From Psychrobacter sp. APC 3426 (GTDB lineage: Bacteria; Pseudomonadota; Gammaproteobacteria; Pseudomonadales; Moraxellaceae): a DNA stretch of 33,924 bases. Shown piece by piece: positions 7,586 to 16,468 of this stretch; within the stretch, counting starts at the first letter, position 1, and each line of letters opens with the position of its first letter. A program made the translations under genes and the position numbers. Below the pieces are notes generated by a model, which saw only the letters and a list, made by a program, of their open reading frames with translations, did no database searches and was not told where the DNA came from. Where the stretch lies: the NCBI RefSeq assembly GCF_030408035.1, contig NZ_JASDCF010000031.1, forward strand, positions 1 through 33,924, given 5' to 3'.

Positions 7586-9202
7586 ATGATTCAATCGGTT
7601 AATAAAAAATCTCAATCAAGCATCACTGCTACAACCTCTACGCCAGCAGCTGACATCTCAAACAACAACCACTCAGCAAAACGCGTTGGTATTCTTGGTG
7701 GCGGTACAGCAGGAGCGACAATTGCCATTCGTTTGGCAGCACTAGGACTTGAGACGTATTTGTTTGAAAAGAAAAAATCACTGATTGACGGACCACCGAT
7801 GTGTCATCTACATGCTGGCGGTAATTTATATCGTGAAATCCCTGATGAGGACTGTGTTGCACTGCTCAAACAATGTATCGATATTCTGCGACTTTACCCC
7901 TATACCATTGATGTGCGCCCAACGGTATTTGCCGTACCGACTCGCGACGAAGGGCTACCTGAAGATTTGCTACCACGCCTTGATATTCTGACAGAGGCTT
8001 ATCGCAAGCTGATTGCAACAGATGGCAATAACAAAGTCTTAGGCGAGCCTGAGGACTACTATCAGCTCTATACTCACGAGCAAGTGTTAGCATTGTCTGA
8101 GCGTGAGCAAGTGGCGGTGCCAAGCACGGTTGACGAGTGGATGATACCGGTAGCTAAATATCTGGACTTAAATAAAGTCAAATTTCCACTGATTGTTGTC
8201 CAAGAATATGGTTGGAACATCTTTCGCTTAGCAGCCTCTGCACAGCTGGCTTTAGAAGAGTATGAGCATGCGCATGTCTTTACTGACACAAAGGTTCAGC
8301 AAGTTATGCCTGTAGATTGCGAGAATTGCTCTAACGCTGATCATCATGTCACCAAGTGGCGTATCGACTATCAGCAAGCCGGCAGTGTAAACAATGACTC
8401 TCAAGCTGAGTCTATCGAAGTTGACTATCTCATCAATGCGTGCGGTTTTCGTACTGGGATTATCGATGACATGGTGGGCGTTGAAGTCAAGCGTATGGTC
8501 GAGTTCAAATCCTCTTACATTACCCATTGGGGTGAGACTGGTGGGCAGATACCTGAGATTATCATCTATGGTCAGCGTGGGACGCCAGACGGTATGGCAC
8601 AGCTCACTCCCTATCCGGGTGGCTATTTCCAGATTCATGGTATGAGCAAAGCGATTACCCTATTCGATGACGGATTGGTGGCCTCTAACACTGATAGCGC
8701 GCAACCTCATCTGCCGCAGCAATATGTACATTATATTGAAGATGGTTGGGACAAAGCCCCGCTGCAAGCTCGTAGTCAGCAAGCGATAGATTACGTGGCT
8801 GAGTTTGTACCGACGTTTCATAGCGCGCGCACAATCGGTAATGCACTATATGGCGGACAGCAGATTCCTGGTCAAGACGATACGCTACGAGTGGCTGATG
8901 TCAGTCTCTATTCTAATATCCGTTATGCACGAGCGGAGAATGTCAAAGCATCTTCGACCTTGATTGCTGCCGATCAAATCGTTAATGAGCTGACGGCGCT
9001 TGGCCTGATAAAAAATGATACGGTAGAAAACCGTCAACGCTATGCACACGAATGGTCTTATCTGGTGCACAATGATAGTTCAGCCATCGATAAGCTAGCA
9101 CGGGTACTGGCGAAAGAGCGTGGATTCCCACTAGCGATGGCTGGGGTAAATCGTAGTGTGCGTCAATCGACATTGGCCAATCTATCATCTGCTAGTAAGT
9201 AA
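7586..9202 (+). CDS. FAD-dependent oxidoreductase, specific substrate unknown
   Basis: A 538-residue flavoprotein. A Rossmann dinucleotide-binding motif, VGILGGGTAGATIAIRLA (from residue 34), follows a 33-residue Ser/Thr/Asn-rich leader with no signal-peptide features. An acidic residue ends the second strand (TYLFEKKKS), as expected for FAD binding. Further on, YLINACGFRTG resembles the second FAD-contacting segment, and the C-terminal NVKASSTLIAADQIVNEL looks like a final helix of this fold. Parts such as the HLHAGGNLYREI segment recall malate:quinone oxidoreductase-like proteins, but I cannot assign a substrate. It is monocistronic, preceded by a long intergenic stretch and followed by a strong hairpin. 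Start: ATG 7586 after AAGGA at 7568-7572, somewhat distant. Confidence 0.8.
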   Translation: MIQSVNKKSQSSITATTSTPAADISNNNHSAKRVGILGGGTAGATIAIRLAALGLETYLFEKKKSLIDGPPMCHLHAGGNLYREIPDEDCVALLKQCIDILRLYPYTIDVRPTVFAVPTRDEGLPEDLLPRLDILTEAYRKLIATDGNNKVLGEPEDYYQLYTHEQVLALSEREQVAVPSTVDEWMIPVAKYLDLNKVKFPLIVVQEYGWNIFRLAASAQLALEEYEHAHVFTDTKVQQVMPVDCENCSNADHHVTKWRIDYQQAGSVNNDSQAESIEVDYLINACGFRTGIIDDMVGVEVKRMVEFKSSYITHWGETGGQIPEIIIYGQRGTPDGMAQLTPYPGGYFQIHGMSKAITLFDDGLVASNTDSAQPHLPQQYVHYIEDGWDKAPLQARSQQAIDYVAEFVPTFHSARTIGNALYGGQQIPGQDDTLRVADVSLYSNIRYARAENVKASSTLIAADQIVNELTALGLIKNDTVENRQRYAHEWSYLVHNDSSAIDKLARVLAKERGFPLAMAGVNRSVRQSTLANLSSASK

Positions 9203-9252
9203 CCGCTGTTTTGAAATGCTGGTTTATGACTAGCAATAACAGTTGGCATAGA

Positions 9253-9293
9253 AAAGGGAGCAAGTAACCGGTTGTTGGTTACTTGCTCCCTTT
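9253..9293. terminator. Long perfect hairpin between convergent genes
   Basis: A 17-bp perfect stem (9253-9269 with 9277-9293) and a seven-base loop lie between the oxidoreductase and the LOG-family gene. T-rich sequence follows on both strands (weak on the plus strand: GGATTTTC), so it probably acts as a bidirectional terminator. Confidence 0.75.
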
Positions 9294-9380
9294 GGATTTT
9301 CATACTGCTTCTTATATTGCATCCACTATATAGAGTTACCAGCTGAACAATATATAGGCACTGGCTAAATAATGAGCAAT

Positions 9381-10064
9381 CTAAATCTCGCTACCCGCCA
9401 TTTTTTCGGTATCGACCGCATCGTCTATCGTCACGACTGTCTGTAGCATCTCTATCGCTTCGCTAATAGTATTGCAAACTACCAAACGATCAAGATCTTG
9501 CTGCTTCATAAACCCTTGCTCAGTGGTGTATTTTAAATGCTCAATCATGCGGTCATAGAAGCCATTAATATTGAGGATAATCATTGGTTTTTCGTGTTGA
9601 TATAGCTGACGCCATGTGGCGATTTCCATAATCTCTTCTAGTGTACCCAGACCACCTGGCAAGGTGATAAACGCATCGGCATACTCTGCCATGACGGTTT
9701 TTCGTGTGTGCATGGTGTCAGTCAAATGCAAGCGGGTCAGCTCATTATGAGCAATTTCGTGTTTGAGCATAAATGTTGGAATCACACCCACCGCCTGCGC
9801 GCCACCTTTGATAACTTCATCTGCCACCGCGCCCATCAGACCAATACTAGCGCCGCCATAAACCAAACCCATACCATTCTCTGCTAACGCAAGACCGAGC
9901 TCGCGTGCTGCCTGCTCATACACCTCGCCATTGCCCATACGTGAGCCACAATAGACCGCGACCAAAGGCATCGTTAGTGAGGCCTTATCCACGGCTTTTT
10001 CGATATTGGTAATGTCTTGACTGGTAATCACTTCATAAGTGTCATTGTTAATTTTCATCTGCAT
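9381..10064 (-). CDS. LOG-family nucleoside 5'-monophosphate phosphoribohydrolase
   Basis: A TIGR00730/LOG-family protein of 227 residues. It should cleave the N-glycosidic bond of a nucleoside monophosphate, giving the base and ribose 5-phosphate; plant homologues activate cytokinins, while bacterial ones act on AMP-like nucleotides or have unknown targets. The signature PGGLGTLEE is at 136-144, preceded by the Arg121-Lys122 pair, and the nucleotide-binding YGGASIGLMG is at 69-78. About 30 residues precede the usual family start near LVAVYCGSR. AAGGA lies at a normal distance from the ATG at 10062-10064. It stands alone, with a long region upstream. Confidence 0.9.
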   Translation of the reverse strand: MQMKINNDTYEVITSQDITNIEKAVDKASLTMPLVAVYCGSRMGNGEVYEQAARELGLALAENGMGLVYGGASIGLMGAVADEVIKGGAQAVGVIPTFMLKHEIAHNELTRLHLTDTMHTRKTVMAEYADAFITLPGGLGTLEEIMEIATWRQLYQHEKPMIILNINGFYDRMIEHLKYTTEQGFMKQQDLDRLVVCNTISEAIEMLQTVVTIDDAVDTEKMAGSEI

Positions 10065-10478
10065 AGAGTTTCCTTAATTTTTATATCGATTGTTTTTATT
10101 GAGTACTCGTTTACGAAGTACTTAGTTAGTAAATACCTACTCTTAAAACACCTCATTCTTGACGCATATCTATCCTTGTAGGTTCATTTATTAATGTCTA
10201 AATAAGCAAAAATAAATAGCGATTAAAACGGTGATGAATAATCTGACCTAAGATGAATAGCATAAAACTTGGAAGTCACAATTGAGTGCCTTGCTTGCCC
10301 GCATTTATCTTAACATAAGCAATGCTATCACGTGGCTGTGACATGCGCGAAGTGATTTATCAATACGCAATAACTACATTTTTTAGCGTGTCGTGTTGAT
10401 AAATAATTCTAGATAATCCGCCACTACCGAAGACAAAAACCATAAAAACACCCATAAGAAAACATCAAGGTATAAACC
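10065..10478. other. Gene-free stretch between divergent LOG and alpha/beta hydrolase genes
   Basis: About 410 AT-rich bases between two divergent genes. It must hold both promoters, but I see no pair of -35 and -10 elements with proper spacing, no operator-like palindrome and no small gene with a ribosome-binding site. Confidence 0.5.
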
Positions 10479-11375
10479 ATGGAAAAATCTGATATCGCTA
10501 ATCAAATAGAAACCTATTCACTCAGTATCATGACTGACCGCAACCAAGCCTTGGCAGCGACTGTCTATCGTCCTAAAGAAGACGTCAAAACAGCGGTCAT
10601 GATAGCGCCTGCTACTGGCATCAAACGTCAGTTTTATCATAATTTTGCTAACTTTTTAGCAGAGAATGGCTTTGGTGTACTGACCTTTGATAATGAAGGC
10701 ATTGGCGAGTCTCTGTCATCTGACTTGGCTAAATGTGATGCGTCTTTAATCAGCTGGGGACGCCATGACATGCCAGCCGTACTGGATGCCCTGCAAGACG
10801 AGTTTGCCGATGCTACTTATCATCTGATTGGTCATAGCGCTGGCGGTCAATTAATTGGCTTGATGCCAAATTACCAAGCGATCAAGTCTGTATTTAACGT
10901 TGCCTGCTCATCCGGTCGTATTAAAAACATGGACATGCCTTATAAACTCAAGGCGATGGGTTTTATGGATGCTTTTATTCCTCTCACCAACTTGACCTTA
11001 GGCTACACCCCATCAGATAAAATCGGTATGGGCGAACCGCTACCGCGCGGCGTGGCTAGGCAGTGGCGCGAGTGGTGTAATGGCGCAGGCTATATTAAAA
11101 CGGCCTTTGGCAAAAGCATACACACCCATTTTTATGATGAGCTGAGCATGCCTGCAATGTGGCTGGGCTTTAGCGATGATGAAATTGCCAATAGCAAAAA
11201 CATGGATGATATGATTCGCGTCTTTACTCAAATGCCAGTTGAAAAACGCTTTTTTGAGCCAAAAGAATTTGGGGTAAGCAGTATCGGTCATATGCGTTAT
11301 TTTAGCAGCAGAACCAATGCTAAAGCCCCTGAGTTATGGCAGATGGCAATAGATTGGCTGAATAAGCAGCCCTAA
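10479..11375 (+). CDS. Alpha/beta hydrolase (COG4757-like)
   Basis: A cytosolic alpha/beta-fold hydrolase of 298 residues. The nucleophile elbow GHSAGG is at 118-123 with Ser120; the oxyanion-side loop is in APATGIKRQFY (43-53); the catalytic His is probably in SSIGHMRYF near residue 271, with an Asp in the preceding GFSDDEIANS region. The overall pattern, including FDNEGIGES and HDMPAVLDAL, fits predicted hydrolases of COG4757. No signal peptide is seen. Its stop is two bases from the end of the convergent exonuclease gene, with no room for a terminator between them, so the two transcripts must overlap. The substrate is unknown. Confidence 0.85.
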   Translation: MEKSDIANQIETYSLSIMTDRNQALAATVYRPKEDVKTAVMIAPATGIKRQFYHNFANFLAENGFGVLTFDNEGIGESLSSDLAKCDASLISWGRHDMPAVLDALQDEFADATYHLIGHSAGGQLIGLMPNYQAIKSVFNVACSSGRIKNMDMPYKLKAMGFMDAFIPLTNLTLGYTPSDKIGMGEPLPRGVARQWREWCNGAGYIKTAFGKSIHTHFYDELSMPAMWLGFSDDEIANSKNMDDMIRVFTQMPVEKRFFEPKEFGVSSIGHMRYFSSRTNAKAPELWQMAIDWLNKQP

Positions 11376-11377
11376 GC

Positions 11378-12079
11378 TTAGGGTCTGTTCTCATTTTTCG
11401 ATTTTTCCTTCGCTGCTTCTGCTTTGACCCGCTTGTTCAAGGCAGAGTAGAGCGATGGCTGCATATTATGGATATTACCCAACATCCATTTCACATAGTG
11501 GAGTGGCACGTCTTTAATCAGCTTACCTTTATGTTTCCCAAACGGCATCTTGCTCACAGGATTGGCTTTATTGGAGATGGCATGAGCAGCAGCAAAGTCC
11601 GTCGGCGCTATCTCTAAGCGCTCGCAGCAGGCTTGATAGAGTAAATAACACATGCGCGCATCACCGAGCGCATCATGAGCGGCAATCGTCATTCTACTTG
11701 CTTCCCCTTTACCTAATAACTGCTCGATGCATTTGGACTGACCATAGGCGCTCCACTCTGGAAAAGCGATGCGCGCCAGCCGCACCGTACATATTAGCTT
11801 AGCGGACGGACTGCCAATCACCCGCCAATCAAAGCGCACATTATGCCCAATCAAATACTGCGGCAACTCAAACGCATCCAACTCAAAGCGCTCAAGACCG
11901 GCGACATCATCATCGGTAATACCATGAATTCTAATGACCACGGGTGATATCGAGCGCCCACTATTAAAGTATTTCATCCACTCAAATCCCGTCGCTACAT
12001 TAATAGTCGCCACTTGAATCGGACGCGGATCACGACCTTGATCGGTTTCGGTATCGATAATCAGCGCAGTATCAGTCAT
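11378..12079 (-). CDS. ExoX-like 3'-5' exonuclease with C-terminal DUF3820 domain
   Basis: A DEDD-superfamily exonuclease of 233 residues resembling exodeoxyribonuclease X. ExoI is IIDTETD (8-13, metal ligands Asp9 and Glu11), ExoII is HNVRFDW with Asp84, and ExoIII is HDALGDA with His135 and Asp140, the DEDDh arrangement. After the nuclease domain, residues about 175-215 form a DUF3820 module (MPFGKHKGKLIKDVP and YVKWML), a small domain often fused to such nucleases. It ends in a Lys/Glu-rich tail. It probably acts on DNA ends during repair or recombination. The ATG at 12077-12079 directly precedes the conserved first strand. Confidence 0.88.
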   Translation of the reverse strand: MTDTALIIDTETDQGRDPRPIQVATINVATGFEWMKYFNSGRSISPVVIRIHGITDDDVAGLERFELDAFELPQYLIGHNVRFDWRVIGSPSAKLICTVRLARIAFPEWSAYGQSKCIEQLLGKGEASRMTIAAHDALGDARMCYLLYQACCERLEIAPTDFAAAHAISNKANPVSKMPFGKHKGKLIKDVPLHYVKWMLGNIHNMQPSLYSALNKRVKAEAAKEKSKNENRP

Positions 12080-12328
12080 AAAGATTTAGCCATAGCAAGT
12101 TGGGGGTAAATGACAGCCAGCGCTCACCATTTAAAAAGTGCGTTATATTTAGCGTTATATGAAATGAAATTTTTCTCTACTGCCTTTTCATTTATGGGGC
12201 TAAAAGTCCAATATAACAACTGGGCATAACAACCAAACACAACAATGCGATACAAACGCTATAGAGCAAGACCCTTATAATATCAATTGAATTAATATAA
12301 AACTTAGTATAAAAACCAAGAGATGTCG

Positions 12329-12919
12329 ATGCCAGAGAATCTAAATCAACAGCCACCCAAGCCAACGTTTTTGCGTCGTGCATTAAGCGTATTGATTAGA
12401 GCTGCTGTGCTCTTGGCGCTATTATTTGTATTAGACAAATTACTACCAAGCATCAGCCAGCACACTCAGTCGTTTGTGGTTGCCAAATGGCAACAGCTCA
12501 GCTTATTACAGCAAGAGCTACCGACAGAGAGCAGCCTGCCCAGTCCGCTACCAGAACAGCATCTAACCGATACATGGGGCGCTGCGCGTAGTCAAGGTCG
12601 TACGCATGAAGGTATTGATATATTTGCCCCGCGAGGCACACCGATTCAAGCGACGACACAAGGCATCGTAAGCAAAGTGGGTGACAATACATTAGGTGGG
12701 AAAGTGATCGTCATCGTAGGACCAGGTGGTGCAGGACATTACTATGCGCACCTAGAAGATTATGCCGATATTAGCCCCAACGACTGGGTCAATGCTGGCG
12801 ATATCATTGGCTATGTCGGTGACAGCGGCAACGCCAAAGGCACACCGCCGCATGTACATTATGGTATTTATATCGATGGCAGTGCTGTCAATCCTTATCC
12901 CCTCTTACAAAAGAACTAA
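12329..12919 (+). CDS. Membrane-anchored M23 (LytM) family metallopeptidase
   Basis: A 196-residue protein with one N-terminal membrane segment (about residues 18-36, after a basic RR pair), a linker, and a C-terminal M23 domain exposed to the periplasm. Zinc ligands are visible: HEGID (His93, Asp97) and HVHYG (His175/His177), with YYAHL at 138-142 between them. It should cut peptide cross-links of peptidoglycan or regulate amidases. An upstream ATG at 12323 abuts AAGAG with no spacing; the ATG at 12329 is six bases away and is chosen. Its last four bases overlap the end of phoR, which runs the other way. Confidence 0.9.
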   Translation: MPENLNQQPPKPTFLRRALSVLIRAAVLLALLFVLDKLLPSISQHTQSFVVAKWQQLSLLQQELPTESSLPSPLPEQHLTDTWGAARSQGRTHEGIDIFAPRGTPIQATTQGIVSKVGDNTLGGKVIVIVGPGGAGHYYAHLEDYADISPNDWVNAGDIIGYVGDSGNAKGTPPHVHYGIYIDGSAVNPYPLLQKN

Positions 12920-14004
12920 GGGGTGTGAGCAGAGCGTACATGAGTGGCTGGAAATACGGCGCTAAATGTCGACCCACGCCCTTCTACCGACTCAATTTGC
13001 AAGTTTGCCTGATGCTGATATAAGACGTGTTTGACGATGGCTAAGCCCAATCCTGTACCACCAGTGGCACGGCTGCGACCTTTATCAATACGATAAAAAC
13101 GTTCCGTCAAACGGGCGATATGCTGCGGTGCAATGCCGATACCATCGTCCTCAACCGCAAATCGGCAGCCCTCTGCAGTATTCGCCCAGCTGATCGTTAT
13201 ATTACCGCCCTTTGGTGTGTATTTGATGGCATTAATCACTAAATTGGACAGCGCACTCGTTAAATACATCTCTGAGCCGTATAGCCCGTCATAAGTATCT
13301 ATCTGCAAGTGAATACTATGCCCGTATCCAGCATTATAGGCTTGCGCATCGTCATAAACGTGAGTCAGCAGTTTGGTCATATCGATATAATGCAGCTCGT
13401 GCGTCTCTTCGATTTCGATTCGAGACAGCAATAATAAATCATTAACGATTCTATTCATCCGTGCAGTTTGCTGAGTCATTAGCTCAAATCCGCGCTTCCA
13501 ATGCGGCGGCATATCCGGCTGATCTGAAAAGTTTTCAAGATAGCCCATCATCACTGTCAGTGGCGTGCGCAGCTCATGCGAGACATTGGCCACAAAGTCT
13601 CGGCGCATCTCCTCCAAGTGATGTAAACGTGTCACATCATAAATAATAAGCAACTTCTCATCACCAAAAGGTGTGAGCTCACATTTTAGATAACGCTTAG
13701 GTGCATGCCATGACTCGATATGCACACCCTCGTCAGCTATCGTTGTCGCCTGATAGTATTGGCGAAACTCAGGCGCACTAATAAAGTCAAAAATGCACTG
13801 ACCCTTATCTGACACCTGCAATAACAGTAGGTCCTCAGCAGCCTGATTCCACCACTCTAGCCCATCATTGTCATTGAGCAGAACCACTGCATCTCTTAAT
13901 GCGCGTAGTGCGCTCCTGATTTTTTTCAGCTGATCTGTGCTGTTCTGTTGAGTCGCTAGCGCTGACTGTTGTTCGTTGCCTTGTGCCGATATTAGCGTGT
14001 TCAT
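12916..14004 (-). CDS. phoR: PhoR-type sensor histidine kinase lacking membrane segments
   Basis: The kinase partner of PhoB in the phosphate-starvation response. In order: a Gln/Asn-rich start (1-25), a PAS-like domain (about 30-125), HisKA with [13 protein letters not shown] (His143 as phospho-acceptor), and HATPase with N-box NLVINAIKY (254-262), DDGIGI (286-291) and GTGLGLA (316-322). At 362 residues it is shorter than E. coli PhoR, and no hydrophobic segment long enough to cross the membrane is present. Only 113 bases separate it from phoB, and AAGGA sits properly before the ATG, so no missing N-terminus can be restored upstream. It is co-transcribed after phoB and thus controlled by the Pho box at 14911. 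Confidence 0.9.
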   Translation of the reverse strand: MNTLISAQGNEQQSALATQQNSTDQLKKIRSALRALRDAVVLLNDNDGLEWWNQAAEDLLLLQVSDKGQCIFDFISAPEFRQYYQATTIADEGVHIESWHAPKRYLKCELTPFGDEKLLIIYDVTRLHHLEEMRRDFVANVSHELRTPLTVMMGYLENFSDQPDMPPHWKRGFELMTQQTARMNRIVNDLLLLSRIEIEETHELHYIDMTKLLTHVYDDAQAYNAGYGHSIHLQIDTYDGLYGSEMYLTSALSNLVINAIKYTPKGGNITISWANTAEGCRFAVEDDGIGIAPQHIARLTERFYRIDKGRSRATGGTGLGLAIVKHVLYQHQANLQIESVEGRGSTFSAVFPATHVRSAHTP

Positions 14005-14117
14005 TCTTTTTCCTTATCACAGCTCTTGTTACTGCCCTTATCACTACTCAATGTCTGGCAAAGTGCTGTGCATATGCCAATTAACATATAATTTATACAG
14101 CGAATCGACACAGCCCA

Positions 14118-14822
14118 TCAAACTGATTCAATAAGGCTAGATAACCGATAACCAGTGCCGCGCACGGTTTGTATCAATTTATCACAGTCGTATGGACGCA
14201 GTAATTTGCGTAAGCGCTTGATATGCACATCAATGGTTCTATCTTCGATATAGACATTACCGCCCCATACTTGGTCCAGCAATTGTGTACGAGTATAAGC
14301 GCGTTCTGGATGACTCATAAAAAACGCTAACAGTCGATACTCGGTGGGACCGACATCGATAATTTGACCAGCCGCCGTGACACGCTGGCTTTTTGGGTCG
14401 AGACTTAGATTACCTATATCGATGGATTTATCAGCACTTAACGCGTTACTACGACGCAATACGGCTTTAATTCTAGAGACTAACTCACGTGTAGAAAAAG
14501 GCTTGGTCATGTAATCATCCGCACCAGCGTCCAGTCCGTGTACCTTACTGTCCTCTTCGCTTTTGGCCGTCAGCATAATGACTGGTATCTCAGAGAGCAA
14601 ATCATCACTTTTGAGCATACGACAAAAATCAATACCGCTTTTGTCCCCAGGCAGCATCCAATCCAATAATATCAGCGCTGGCCTGTGGTCAACTACTTGT
14701 TGATGGGCTTCTGACACATCCGTTGCCTGCAGACTATCAAACCCAGCTATCTCTAGTGTCATGACGACCATCTCGCGAATCGCAGGCTCATCTTCGACAA
14801 TCAAAATTTGCTCATTATACAT
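14118..14822 (-). CDS. phoB: Phosphate regulon response regulator PhoB
   Basis: An OmpR/PhoB-family transcription factor of 234 residues. The receiver domain has acidic residues in EDEP (10-13), phospho-acceptor Asp54 in LLDWMLP, Thr86 and Lys107. The winged-helix DNA-binding domain occupies about 130-230, with GPTEYRLL, RTQLLDQVWG and the C-terminal RGTGYRL wing. It activates genes for phosphate uptake and scavenging when phosphorylated by PhoR, encoded directly downstream. The promoter region holds a near-consensus Pho box, so the operon is very probably autoregulated. Confidence 0.96.
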   Translation of the reverse strand: MYNEQILIVEDEPAIREMVVMTLEIAGFDSLQATDVSEAHQQVVDHRPALILLDWMLPGDKSGIDFCRMLKSDDLLSEIPVIMLTAKSEEDSKVHGLDAGADDYMTKPFSTRELVSRIKAVLRRSNALSADKSIDIGNLSLDPKSQRVTAAGQIIDVGPTEYRLLAFFMSHPERAYTRTQLLDQVWGGNVYIEDRTIDVHIKRLRKLLRPYDCDKLIQTVRGTGYRLSSLIESV

Positions 14823-14910
14823 AGGACATTCTCAGTAATAAGGGACAAAACATAGCCTATAAAAAAGGCGATCAATACACGCCAATGTCCGTCTATTAAA
14901 CGTCTTAATT

Positions 14911-14927
14911 ATGACAGTTTGATGACA
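14911..14927 (-). promoter_or_regulatory. Pho box upstream of phoB
   Basis: On the minus strand the sequence TGTCATCAAACTGTCAT gives two TGTCAT copies 11 bases apart, which is the direct-repeat pattern PhoB binds. A -10-like TTTAAT (14900-14895) begins eleven bases after the second copy, the usual position in PhoB-activated promoters. The phoB start is about 90 bases downstream. Confidence 0.85.
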
Positions 14928-14969
14928 TTTGCCATTTAAGCGATGCGCAGTTCTTTTCATGCTTCTTAT

Positions 14970-15425
14970 TTAGCTTACTTCCAATATGAAGTTCAATGGC
15001 CCATCATTGACACTCTCAACTTGCATATCTGCGCCAAACTGACCAGTGGCAATATTGGCATGCTGAGTCTTGGCATAATCAATCAGTTGTGCAAATAATG
15101 CTTGCGCTGCATCTGGCGGCATCGCCCCGCCAAAGTCAGGTCGACGACCTTTGTCAGTTTTTGCCATCAGGGTAAATTGCGATACCAATAACAATCCGCC
15201 ACCTACTTGTTGGACATTTTTATCCAATTTACCGTACTTAGCAGGATTATCATCATTGTCAAAAATACGATAGGTAAGAATTTTATCAATCATGCGCTTT
15301 GCGCTTTGCAGACTATCATCAGGTCCCAAACCGATATAGGCCAATATGCCTTGCTCTATACGACCGACACACTGCTCATCGACGGTGACACTAGCACGCT
15401 GCACCCGTTGTATAAGTGCTTTCAT
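14970..15425 (-). CDS. dtd: D-aminoacyl-tRNA deacylase
   Basis: A 151-residue DTD that hydrolyses D-amino acids (and misattached glycine) from tRNA. Both active-site motifs are present: SQFTLMAKTDKGRRPDF (82-98) and the Gly-cisPro segment NDGPLNF (140-146). The usual NxGPVTF has become GPLNF; Gly142-Pro143 are kept, so activity is expected. The length matches the family. It is divergent from psd with about 110 bases between starts. Confidence 0.95.
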   Translation of the reverse strand: MKALIQRVQRASVTVDEQCVGRIEQGILAYIGLGPDDSLQSAKRMIDKILTYRIFDNDDNPAKYGKLDKNVQQVGGGLLLVSQFTLMAKTDKGRRPDFGGAMPPDAAQALFAQLIDYAKTQHANIATGQFGADMQVESVNDGPLNFILEVS

Positions 15426-15537
15426 TTACTGACTCCTTACAGATTATGCTCATACAATAATATGCTGTCCATGATAAAATACAGCCACTAACTTACTTAT
15501 TAATAATTACATCACACCCTATCTTGGTAGCCTTATT

Positions 15538-16374
15538 ATGAATTTATTCACCACCTTACAACAGCTTGTCCCGCAGCAACAGCTGAGCAAAGTCGCTGGG
15601 CGTTTGGCCGCTAGCCGCCACCCATATGTCAAACGCACTTTTATCCGTAGCTTTGCCAAAGCTTATAACGTCAGCTTGGATGAGTATGAGCGCCAGAGTC
15701 TCAATGCTTATGAGAGCTTCAATGACTTTTTTACTCGTGAGTTAAAAGAAGACGCCCGCCCTATCGATGCGACTGGGCACGGTATTGTCAGTCCTGCTGA
15801 TGGTATTATTTCTCAGCTAGGTCAGATTGACGACCATAAACTCCTGCAAGCCAAAGGTCGCTACTATGACGTCGGTCAATTGCTCGCTGATAGCGAAGAT
15901 GGCAGTTATTTTGCCGATGGTAGTTTTGCGACAGTTTATCTCGCGCCAAGCAACTACCACCGCGTGCATATGCCATTTTCTGGTACCTTAACCAAAACTC
16001 GTTATGTACCGGGCACGCTATTTTCTGTCAATAATACCACAGCAGCCAATGTGCCTGACTTATTTGCCCGTAACGAGCGCTTGGTATGTCTATTTGATAC
16101 CGCATATGGCAAAGCGGCAGTGGTTATGGTCGGCGCCATGATTGTCGCTGGTATCGAGACTGTAGCTACGGGTAAAATTACGCGCACTGAAGATATTCAA
16201 GAAGCCGATCACGACATGAAGCTTGAAAAAGGCGATGAACTTGGACGTTTTTATTTAGGTTCAACAGCAATCGTAGTGTTGCCAAAAGGCGCAGAAGCAG
16301 CATGGCAAGACAGCATGCAAGCCAATAGTGTGGTGCAAATGGGACAGCTATTGGGCGTTACTAACCCTAAATAA
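15538..16374 (+). CDS. psd: Phosphatidylserine decarboxylase proenzyme
   Basis: It converts phosphatidylserine to phosphatidylethanolamine at the inner membrane. The proenzyme cuts itself at LGST (240-243); Ser242 becomes the pyruvoyl group of the small subunit. Other family landmarks are FNDFFTRELK (61-70), SPADG (85-89), the YHRVHMP segment (140-146) with the catalytic His, and the DFAKGAEMG-equivalent region replaced by DTAYGKAAVV. The length of 278 residues is normal. It is a single gene ending at a clear terminator. Confidence 0.95.
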   Translation: MNLFTTLQQLVPQQQLSKVAGRLAASRHPYVKRTFIRSFAKAYNVSLDEYERQSLNAYESFNDFFTRELKEDARPIDATGHGIVSPADGIISQLGQIDDHKLLQAKGRYYDVGQLLADSEDGSYFADGSFATVYLAPSNYHRVHMPFSGTLTKTRYVPGTLFSVNNTTAANVPDLFARNERLVCLFDTAYGKAAVVMVGAMIVAGIETVATGKITRTEDIQEADHDMKLEKGDELGRFYLGSTAIVVLPKGAEAAWQDSMQANSVVQMGQLLGVTNPK

Positions 16375-16397
16375 GTTGGCTATCTCATAATAGAAAC

Positions 16398-16442
16398 AAA
16401 GCCCAATTAACCGTCATTGTTGACGCGTCATTGGGCTTTTTT
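16398..16442 (+). terminator. Terminator after psd
   Basis: AAAGCCCAAT (16398-16407) pairs with ATTGGGCTTT (16430-16439) and runs into a T tract ending at 16442. An inner GACGCGTC palindrome lengthens the structure. It lies between convergent genes. Confidence 0.78.
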
Positions 16443-16468
16443 ATGCATATCAATCAATGACTCTTTTT

